15,862 bases of DNA from JBFMAE01 sp040756085 (GTDB lineage Bacteria > Desulfobacterota > BSN033 > UBA1163): positions 1 to 15,862 of the forward strand of contig JBFMAE010000350.1 in the NCBI GenBank assembly GCA_040756085.1, read 5' to 3'. A program made the translations under genes and the position numbers. Positions 1-6,148 of this stretch are shown here, piece after piece. The notes below the pieces were generated by a model. It was not told where the DNA came from, searched no databases, and saw only the letters and a list, made by a program, of their open reading frames with translations. Position 1 is the stretch's first letter. Each line of letters starts with the position of its first letter.

Positions 1-296
1 GAGGGACAGAGAGCCAGCTTCGGAAGCTTTAGAATTGCGGTTATTTAAAAGTTATGGGTAACAGTCTAGGTGGTTGAAAATGATGTTTGTATGGTAATCA
101 AGAGTATGAATTCATTCGGTAAAAGGTACCGCTCTAAAGCTCCCTTAGCTGCCTCTCTATCCCTTGGACGATTTCTATACCCCCCAAAGGATGGGCTTTT
201 TTTTCTGCCAACTTTCTATTGCGACACAGGCACCAAGGGAGGGGAGTTACTCTTGTTTTTCCTTTCCAATATCTATTTTAGGATCGTAAAAAATTC
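1..296. other. No convincing gene; possible 3' end of an upstream gene at 1-61
   Basis: The first 61 bases can be read as the tail of a gene entering from outside the window: one forward frame stays open from base 2 and ends in TAA at 59-61 with the peptide EPASEALELRLFKSYG. A second frame closes at 48, so the true frame cannot be fixed. A perfect inverted repeat AGCTTC-G-GAAGCT lies at 16-28. From 62 to 296 I see no domain, no ribosome binding site in front of any long frame, and several homopolymer runs (C6 near 180, T8 near 188). I treat it as spacer. Confidence 0.2.
234..260 (+). terminator. Weak candidate rho-independent terminator
   Basis: CAAGGG (234-239) can pair with CTCTTG (250-255), with one G-U pair, around a 10-nt loop, and a T5 run follows at 256-260. 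The stem is only six pairs, so this is a modest candidate for ending transcription from upstream before the toxin-antitoxin promoter. Confidence 0.25.
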
Positions 297-325
297 TTGA
301 TTAGAAGGAAGTTATAGTATATACT
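297..325 (+). promoter_or_regulatory. Sigma-70-type promoter of the antitoxin-toxin operon
   Basis: TTGATT at 297-302 and TATACT at 320-325 are separated by exactly 17 nt and match the -35 and -10 consensus at 4 and 5 of 6 bases. The predicted start falls near 332, leaving a short leader before the AAGGAGG ribosome binding site at 342-348. The promoter serves the antitoxin and toxin genes that follow. Confidence 0.6.
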
Positions 326-326
326 A
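315..326. promoter_or_regulatory. Palindromic operator overlapping the -10 box
   Basis: TAGTATATACTA is a perfect 12-bp palindrome that contains the whole -10 hexamer. A partial second half-site, AGTAATAC, lies just downstream near 329-336. Ribbon-helix-helix antitoxins usually repress their own operon by binding such short palindromes, so this is the natural candidate for autoregulation by the antitoxin. The palindrome is seen directly; its binding partner is inferred. Confidence 0.4.
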
Positions 327-357
327 AAAGTAATACCATTTAAGGAGGTGAGTATTT

Positions 358-612
358 ATGTCTAAGAATCTTTCTCTTAAGCTTCAAGATGAAATCTTTG
401 AAGAAACTAAACGGGTGTTGCAAAAGGTAAAACGGCCTCGAAACGCCTACATCAATGAAGCGATTCATTTTTATAACAGGCTTGTAGCTCGAAGACTACT
501 GAAAAATAAATTGATTAGAGAATCGAATATTGTTGCAGCTGATTCAATGGCGGTCTTAGAGGAATTTGAAAAATTTGAAGAAGGTTTGCCTGGAGAAAGC
601 GATGGAAATTAG
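358..612 (+). CDS. Ribbon-helix-helix antitoxin of a MazEF-like module
   Basis: This 84-residue protein is the likely antitoxin of the MazF-type toxin that follows. Residues 3-9 (KNLSLKL) form a candidate DNA-binding beta strand, and residues 10-50 contain two helices with the RNAYINEAI segment typical of the second RHH helix. The acidic C-terminus (EEFEKFEEGLPGE) is the kind of flexible tail that wraps and neutralises MazF. The ATG follows a strong AAGGAGG site seven to nine bases upstream. The stop overlaps the toxin start by 11 bases, which couples translation. It probably represses the promoter at 297-325 through the palindrome there. The RHH assignment rests on pattern, size and operon position, not on a search. 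Confidence 0.8.
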   Translation: MSKNLSLKLQDEIFEETKRVLQKVKRPRNAYINEAIHFYNRLVARRLLKNKLIRESNIVAADSMAVLEEFEKFEEGLPGESDGN

Positions 613-940
613 AAAGTGGAATGTTTACCTCGCTGATTTGAATCCAAGGTTTGGAACAGAACCAGGGAAAACGAGGCCAGTTGTTGTTGTCCAAACTGAC
701 CTCCTCAACAATCACCATTCCTCTACCGTTGTTTGCCCATTGACGACCCAAATCCATCCCCAATCCGACGTCCTCCGGGTCCATCTTCGAAAAGGAGAAG
801 CCGGGCTTATGGAACGATCAGATATCATGGTGGATCAATTGAGAGCAATAGACAACCGCCGGTTTCTTAAAAGATTGGGAATGATTGGGAGGTTAAGCCA
901 GAAGAAGCTTGCCGAAAATATTCAAATCATTCTTAACTAA
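602..940 (+). CDS. mazF: MazF/PemK-family endoribonuclease toxin
   Basis: The product (112 residues from the ATG at 602) belongs to the MazF/PemK/CcdB-fold toxins, which cleave mRNA at short sequence motifs. Diagnostic features are the N-terminal W-x-V-x-L-x-D-LNP strand, G-x-E-x-x-KTRPVVVVQ, PLTTQ and ERSDIMVDQLRAID. Counting from this ATG, Arg25 (in KTRPV) and Thr48 (in PLTTQ) fall on the catalytic positions known for Gram-positive MazF. The length matches the family. The frame stays open upstream to 566, but that start lies deep inside the antitoxin gene and lacks a ribosome binding site. GGAG at 592-595 sits correctly before 602. The toxin looks intact and is translationally coupled to the antitoxin. 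Confidence 0.92.
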   Translation: MEIRKWNVYLADLNPRFGTEPGKTRPVVVVQTDLLNNHHSSTVVCPLTTQIHPQSDVLRVHLRKGEAGLMERSDIMVDQLRAIDNRRFLKRLGMIGRLSQKKLAENIQIILN

Positions 941-960
941 TCCAACCCCCTCCCAAGCCA

Positions 961-1077
961 GCCAAGATCGCTTTGGTGATGGGGGCAGGTTCATCCAAAG
1001 GGTTTGCCCATATCGGCGTGCTCAAGATTCTCGAGTCGAATAAAATCCCGATTCACATGATCGTTTGAGCTTCAGAG
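961..1077 (+). pseudogene. Patatin-like phospholipase fragment, dead at the nucleophile elbow
   Basis: The frame from 961 reads KIALVMGAGSSKGFAHIGVL followed by KILESNKIPIHMIV, then TGA at 1066-1068, then Ala-Ser. This is the N-terminus of bacterial patatin-like (RssA-type) lipases: the glycine-rich oxyanion-hole loop, the AHIGVL helix and the IPIDMIVG strand leading into the GxSxG nucleophile. The TGA stands where the first Gly (GGA) of that motif is expected, and the Ser codon follows two codons later, so a single G-to-T change explains the stop. Similarity ends right after, and the kinase gene begins on the other strand 43 bases on. No start or ribosome binding site is obvious. It is a short relic. 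Confidence 0.65.
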
Positions 1078-1119
1078 ATTATCCTTACTCCGACTGGAGG
1101 GGAGGTTGGAAGAGGGGAG

Positions 1120-3504
1120 TTACTGTCCATCCAGGACCTCCCGCACCTTTCGTGCCAATCCATTTACAGTAAAGGGCTTCTGGATGTAATTTATTCCCTC
1201 CTCCAAAACACCGTGTTGGGCAATCACATTATCCGCGTAACCCGACATATAGAGCACTTTTATCTCCGGACGAATTGACACCAGACGCTCTGCCAATTCA
1301 CGACCATTCATCTTTGGCATCACAACATCTCCTACCAACAGATGAATGGGACCTTTATGCTGCTCACAGATGAGCAAGGCATCAACTCCTTGAGGCGCTT
1401 CCAAAACCCTGTATCCCTGCCTCTGTAAGATCCGCACAGCCAACTTACGAACCTCCTCCTCATCCTCCACCACAAGAATCGTCTCACTCCCACGGAGAAG
1501 CTTTTCCTCAACCACTTTTTTCTTCAATAGATCCAGAGGCTCGTCCACCCGGGGAATGTAGATCTTAAAGGTAGCGCCCTTTCCAGGCTCACTGTCAACC
1601 CAGATATACCCCCCACCCTGCTTCACAATCCCATAGACCGTTGACAGACCTAATCCCGTCCCCTCCCCTCTCTCCTTGGTCGTAAAGAAAGGCTCAAAGA
1701 CTCGCTCTTTAATCTCTGGTGTCATACCGACTCCCGTATCGCTCACGGAGACCATCACATAATGGCCCGGAATTACATAGACATGGGCCTTAGCATAGTG
1801 TTCATCCAATTCCACATTAGCCGTCTCGATGGTTAGTTTCCCTCCCAAAGGCATGGCATCCCTGGCGTTGACCGCAAGGTTCATGATCACCTGTTCGATC
1901 TGCCCAGGATCGGCTTTGACCCTTCCAAGATCGTCAGCCAAATGAGTTACCAATTCGATATCCTCACCAATGACGCGACAAAGCATCTTTTCGAGATCCT
2001 TGAGAGTGGTGTTGAGGTCGAGAACCTTCATCTCCATCACCTGGCGACGGCTGAAGGCAAGAATCTTCCGGATCAAATCCGATGCCCGATCGGCGGCTTT
2101 CTTAATCTCGTTGAGATTTCCCCACAAAGGGTCACCTTCCTTAAGTTCTAAGAGGGAGAGTTGGAAGTAGCCTTTGATAATGGTGAGGATGTTATTGAAG
2201 TCATGGGCGATGCCTCCTGCCAGCAAACCAATGGCCTCCATCTTCTGAGACTGACGAAGCTGTTCTTGAAGAATAGCCTTCTCATCCTCGGCCCGCTTGC
2301 GTTCAGTGATATCCCTGAAGTCCTCAATAATGCCAAGCAATTCACTATCCCGGCCTCGATAGGGTTTTGCCACAATCCAACACGGAACCTTTGAGCCGTC
2401 AATGCGATAGTTCTCTATTTCATCCTCCAAATAAGTGCGTCCCTTGAGTATTTGTGCCAACGGGCATCCCTCTGTATGGCACCTCTCCCCGCCAAAAACT
2501 TCGTAGCACTTCCTTCCCAGACTATCCTCTTTGCTGACACCGGACATCTTGGCTAGAACGTCATTCATCCGGATGACGTTGAAATCATGGTCAACGACAC
2601 GGATACCACCGGCGGTTGTGTTGAGTATTTGATCGAGTTCAAATGTCCTTTCTTTAACCATCTTTTCAAGGTTTTTTGCATACTGTTCTTTTAAAGCTGT
2701 TTCGATCTCTAATTCCCGTCTGCGCGCCGAAAGACCTCTCCGAAGAAGAAGCAGATCGATCCCTTTATTCACCGAAACAACAAGTTCTTCGGAAGATATA
2801 GGTTTTCTCAGATAGTTGGAAACACCCAGTTTCAATGCCTCGATAGCGGTCTCATGGTCGCCGTGGCCTGTGATGATGATTGATACAAAATTGTCAGTGA
2901 TCTCTCTGCATGCCTTCAGCATCTCAAGCCCGTCCATTTTCGGCATCCTGATGTCTGCAATGACCACATCTACCCTATAGTTTTTAAAGTAATCCAGGCC
3001 TTCGACACCATCGTAAGCAACTGCTGTCTGATATCCCTCCTTGTCCAGCTCACGCTTGATGCGTGTGCACACATCTTTTTCATCATCCACCACCAGGATA
3101 CTATGCCTCAAAGCCTGCTTCGCCTCAATCGTCCTTTTCTGCTGGACACGGAAGATTGCCGTGTTGAGTTCCTCTAAGGAAATCGGCTTGCGCAGATAAT
3201 CCACTGCACCGAGGCGAATCGCCTCCATCGCCTTCTCCTCGTCGCCATATCCTGTAATGACAACAACATCCATATCAAGCCGCGCCTCCCTGATCTCCTT
3301 CAGTAGTTCGAAACCACCCACCTTTGGCATTTTTAAGTCGAGAAGGAGTAGCTCGTAAGGCTTCTCCTTTCTTTTTGCATTATGGAGCCTCTTGATAACG
3401 CCTACCGGTGAGGTGGTATATTCAGCCTCAAAGCCTTCCTTTTTCAATTCGCTCTGGAGGCGCTTGCAGATATCCTCTTCATCATCGACGATGAGTCCCT
3501 TCAT
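1120..3504 (-). CDS. Soluble hybrid histidine kinase, REC-REC-PAS-HisKA-HATPase-REC
   Basis: This 794-residue cytoplasmic protein has no membrane segment. Order: receiver 1 (about 1-120; Asp7-Asp8, Asp56, Thr84, Lys106), receiver 2 (about 133-252; Asp140-Asp141, Asp184, Thr212, Lys234), coiled coil (about 257-290), PAS (about 290-405) with a C-x8-CH-x3-C cluster (Cys333, Cys342, His343, Cys347), HisKA with phospho-His434 in AHDFNN, HATPase with NLAVNARDAM, DTGVGM and GTGLGLS boxes, and receiver 3 (about 672-794; Asp726, Lys776). All three receivers keep their phosphoacceptor. It is the last gene of a three-gene operon: its ATG overlaps the previous stop (ATGA, 3501-3504). Such an array suggests a multi-step phosphorelay hub, but no Hpt or DNA-binding domain is present. 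The signal is unknown. Confidence 0.93.
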   Translation of the reverse strand: MKGLIVDDEEDICKRLQSELKKEGFEAEYTTSPVGVIKRLHNAKRKEKPYELLLLDLKMPKVGGFELLKEIREARLDMDVVVITGYGDEEKAMEAIRLGAVDYLRKPISLEELNTAIFRVQQKRTIEAKQALRHSILVVDDEKDVCTRIKRELDKEGYQTAVAYDGVEGLDYFKNYRVDVVIADIRMPKMDGLEMLKACREITDNFVSIIITGHGDHETAIEALKLGVSNYLRKPISSEELVVSVNKGIDLLLLRRGLSARRRELEIETALKEQYAKNLEKMVKERTFELDQILNTTAGGIRVVDHDFNVIRMNDVLAKMSGVSKEDSLGRKCYEVFGGERCHTEGCPLAQILKGRTYLEDEIENYRIDGSKVPCWIVAKPYRGRDSELLGIIEDFRDITERKRAEDEKAILQEQLRQSQKMEAIGLLAGGIAHDFNNILTIIKGYFQLSLLELKEGDPLWGNLNEIKKAADRASDLIRKILAFSRRQVMEMKVLDLNTTLKDLEKMLCRVIGEDIELVTHLADDLGRVKADPGQIEQVIMNLAVNARDAMPLGGKLTIETANVELDEHYAKAHVYVIPGHYVMVSVSDTGVGMTPEIKERVFEPFFTTKERGEGTGLGLSTVYGIVKQGGGYIWVDSEPGKGATFKIYIPRVDEPLDLLKKKVVEEKLLRGSETILVVEDEEEVRKLAVRILQRQGYRVLEAPQGVDALLICEQHKGPIHLLVGDVVMPKMNGRELAERLVSIRPEIKVLYMSGYADNVIAQHGVLEEGINYIQKPFTVNGLARKVREVLDGQ

Positions 3505-4301
3505 TTTTCTTCCTCCTTCAAAGCAGAACTACCCCGAAGAGCGTTAAGGCGCTCAATCCCCTTCTTTACCGAGGTGATGAGTTCATCCAGCGACAGAGGC
3601 TTTTTTAAATAATCGTAAGCATGCAGCTTCAGTGCCTTTTTAGCGTTTTCATAGTCGCCATGACCAGTAATGACAATAGAAACAAAATCGTTGGTGATCT
3701 CTCTGCATTGCTCAAGCATCTCAAGACCGCTCATCCCTGGCATCTTGATGTCTGCAATCAGCACATCAACCTTGTTCTTCTTGAAATACTCAATACACTC
3801 CCCTGCGGTGTAGGCAACTGCTGTCTGATATCCTTCCTTGTCCAGCTCACGCTTGATGCGTCTGCATAGATCTTGCTCATCATCTACAATAAGTATTCGG
3901 TACCTTCTATTGGCATATGCCTCCTCGACTGCCTTGTGATGCACTTGGGAGAGGATAGCATCGAGCTCCTCAAGGGAGACAGGCTTGTTCAGATAGTTTC
4001 GTGCAGAAAGGCGTATAGCTTCAATCACTATCTGCTCTTCACGATAACCGGTCATAATAATCACCTCAACGCCCAGATGCTCTTCACGGATACGGCTGAA
4101 CAGGGTGAGGCCATCCATCCCCGGCATCCGGATGTTGAGGAGCAGAAGATTGTAGGGCTCACCATCCCTCCTTGCCCCCTTTAATTCCCCCAGAACATAG
4201 AGTGGTGATGTTCTATAATCAACCTCATGGCCTTCTTTCTGCAGTTCACGCTGCAGACGCCGGCAAATCCCGATTTCGTCGTCAACGACCAGTATTTTCA
4301 T
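3501..4301 (-). CDS. Tandem receiver protein (REC-REC) with a D56N pseudo-receiver
   Basis: The 266 residues form two response-regulator receiver domains (about 1-122 and 133-252) and a short charged tail, with no output domain. Receiver 1 keeps Asp7-Asp8, Thr84 and Lys106, but position 56, the phosphoacceptor, is Asn (codon AAC, bases 4136-4134; motif LLLLNIRMPG). Receiver 2 is complete (Asp140-Asp141, Asp184 in IADIKMPG). The arrangement copies the N-terminal half of the downstream hybrid kinase, and the second receivers share a 47/48-base identical tract, which points to duplication or gene conversion inside the operon. It starts one base after the stop of the upstream kinase and overlaps the downstream kinase by four bases. 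It may take phosphate on receiver 2 while receiver 1 acts as a docking module; that role is inferred. Confidence 0.93.
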   Translation of the reverse strand: MKILVVDDEIGICRRLQRELQKEGHEVDYRTSPLYVLGELKGARRDGEPYNLLLLNIRMPGMDGLTLFSRIREEHLGVEVIIMTGYREEQIVIEAIRLSARNYLNKPVSLEELDAILSQVHHKAVEEAYANRRYRILIVDDEQDLCRRIKRELDKEGYQTAVAYTAGECIEYFKKNKVDVLIADIKMPGMSGLEMLEQCREITNDFVSIVITGHGDYENAKKALKLHAYDYLKKPLSLDELITSVKKGIERLNALRGSSALKEEEK

Positions 4302-4302
4302 T

Positions 4303-5796
4303 TCATTTAATTTTTATCGGCAGTGCTACCTTGAAAGTAGCGCCTCCCATCTCGTTATCCTCAACCCAGATTTTGCCCTTGTGCGATTGAACTATAATGC
4401 CATAGGCAATAGAAAGACCAAGCCCTGTGCCCAGCCCCGGCTCTTTTGTAGTAAAAAATGGCTCAAATATCCTTGGTTTGATCTCATCCGGAATACCGTA
4501 ACCATTGTCTGCAAATTCAAATACCACATGATCGCCTTCTTGTAAGATGCTGCATTTCAATTGTTTCTGGAAGCTCCCGTCCGCTCGTTCTGCCTCTTTT
4601 CCCTTCTCATCCAGTGCCTGACGTGCATTTGCCAGGATGTTTAGAAATACCTGTTCGAGCTGATTCGAATCTACTTCAATAGGCGGTAGGGCCTCCTCGA
4701 TGTGGCGTGAGACCGCAATGTCATGCACCCTGAGCTGCCCACCAACCATAACAAAGGCATTATTCAATATCTGCTCCGGCTCCACCATTTTTATTTCACC
4801 GGGCTGTCTGGCGAATGTTCGCATGTGAGTGATGATCGTGTCGATCCGCCTGACATTGTGCAGTATATCTTCTGTGTCCTGTGGAAGAAGGCTCATATCA
4901 ATGCGGTTTTTCTTGATGTCACACAATATACTTTCTGCTGCCATAGAGATTAGTGTGAGCGGCTGGTTTATCTCGTGTGACAGTGCAGTAGCCATCTCCC
5001 CGAGTGTAGAGAGCCTGGAGGCATGTGCAAGCTGTCTCTCTTTTGCCAAGATCTTATCCTGCTGCCTTCTCTGCTCTGTTATGTCCCTAAAATCTTCAAC
5101 GATGCCAATCAGCTCGCCTCGAGGTCCCCGAAGGGGAGTTGCCGTCAAAATGCAGGGGATTTTGATGCCGTCGTTGCGTTCCTTTTCTACCTCATATTCA
5201 ACACGCTTCTGACCGCCGAGGATCTGGGTCAGCGTACAATCAAGTGTATGACATAGGAGGCCAGAAAACCCCTCATAGCACTTTTTGCCCACTGCTTCAT
5301 CCTTGCTTACGCCCGACAGGGTCGAAAACGTCTCATTAACTCGGAGCATGTTGAAGTCTTTATCAATCAGACGCATACCGCCACCTGCGGTGTTAAATAT
5401 CTGATCGAGTTCCGCATAGGCAAGTTCGGTTGCCTTCTCCGAACGCCTCGCATGCTCCCTGAGGATGCTTACTATTAACCCAACTAAAAAGAACATCACG
5501 GATCGGAGAAGGTCTTCCCAGTATGGAGCGTCCAGACCAGAAAGGAGATGAAAGGCCATTAACGAAGCCCCAAGGAGGATACCTATCCAGACACCCCGCA
5601 TTCCGTACCAGAACCCGGCCAAAACTACGGGCACATAGAAAAGATGGGTAAACAAAATGTCCTTAGCCAGTATCCAATGAAAATAGTAGATTATCCCTAT
5701 ACAAGTCAGAGTAAGAAAAACCAGAAATATTATTTTTAAGGAAACGTTACCCTGACGCTGTCTACCTATCTTTGGGCTACTGCTAACTACTGACAT
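4303..5796 (-). CDS. Membrane sensor histidine kinase, 4 TM-PAS-HisKA-HATPase
   Basis: This 497-residue kinase begins the operon. Four hydrophobic helices (about 20-38, 47-66, 68-87 and 97-113) form an N-terminal membrane module with almost no periplasmic loop, so it may sense something in or near the membrane. A PAS domain (about 125-240) carries the same C-x8-CH-x3-C cluster as the last kinase of the operon (Cys173, Cys182, His183, Cys187). The HisKA box LGEMATALSHEINQPL has phospho-His274 and resembles the DctB/FixL type. HATPase boxes are FLNILANARQAL, FADNGYGIP and GTGLGLS. It has no receiver of its own, and the receiver-only protein is encoded one base downstream, a likely partner. AAAGGA before the ATG (spacing about 6) supports the start. 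Confidence 0.93.
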   Translation of the reverse strand: MSVVSSSPKIGRQRQGNVSLKIIFLVFLTLTCIGIIYYFHWILAKDILFTHLFYVPVVLAGFWYGMRGVWIGILLGASLMAFHLLSGLDAPYWEDLLRSVMFFLVGLIVSILREHARRSEKATELAYAELDQIFNTAGGGMRLIDKDFNMLRVNETFSTLSGVSKDEAVGKKCYEGFSGLLCHTLDCTLTQILGGQKRVEYEVEKERNDGIKIPCILTATPLRGPRGELIGIVEDFRDITEQRRQQDKILAKERQLAHASRLSTLGEMATALSHEINQPLTLISMAAESILCDIKKNRIDMSLLPQDTEDILHNVRRIDTIITHMRTFARQPGEIKMVEPEQILNNAFVMVGGQLRVHDIAVSRHIEEALPPIEVDSNQLEQVFLNILANARQALDEKGKEAERADGSFQKQLKCSILQEGDHVVFEFADNGYGIPDEIKPRIFEPFFTTKEPGLGTGLGLSIAYGIIVQSHKGKIWVEDNEMGGATFKVALPIKIK

Positions 5797-5915
5797 AAAG
5801 ATCCTTTCCTAATAACTCTTTTCCTCTATGAAGAGATTAATACGAGAAGGTTTTTTTATTTTTTGAAATGAGAATCGGATCTCGAGAAATGAAATTTCTT
5901 TGTAAAAACAACTAC

Positions 5916-6035
5916 TTAGGGGGGGGTGAATTTCTTGTAGCACTCAGGAATGGGTATATATAAATAATCGGGCTTATAATGGATTTCCTTAAACATTAAC
6001 TCTGTTGTTGCATTAAATTCTGCGTTCGTAATCAT
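5916..6035 (-). CDS. Possible 39-aa small protein or gene remnant
   Basis: The 5797-6148 spacer contains one frame that looks coding. From an ATG at 6035 it encodes 39 residues, beginning MITNAEFNATTELMF and ending YIPIPECYKKFTPP, with a TAA at 5918-5916. AAAGG (6045-6041) sits five bases upstream of the ATG. The frame is also open for 16 codons before the ATG and reads LFETKTLNQLAKVF there, so it could instead be the end of a longer decayed gene. The last codons run through eight consecutive G/C bases (5919-5926), a length-variable tract. I do not recognise a family. The rest of the spacer is AT-rich, presumably the promoter region of the downstream kinase operon, without a clear consensus promoter. 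Confidence 0.35.
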   Translation of the reverse strand: MITNAEFNATTELMFKEIHYKPDYLYIPIPECYKKFTPP

Positions 6036-6148
6036 AAAAACCTTTGCCAGTTGATTTAGAGTTTTAGTTTCGAAGAGATAATATTAAAATTGTGAAAAGG
6101 TGTCAATAAAATATAAAATAAAAATGTAATCCCTCAAGCATGACAAGA

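Noticed and set aside
70..300. 76-residue forward reading frame
   Set aside because: No ribosome binding site, low-complexity C and T runs, no domain or recognisable motif; the frame also runs through a possible terminator.
566..601. Upstream ATG as start of the MazF toxin
   Set aside because: It would add 12 residues with no family similarity, sits inside the antitoxin gene and lacks a ribosome binding site; the ATG at 602 has GGAG and puts Arg25 and Thr48 at the family positions.
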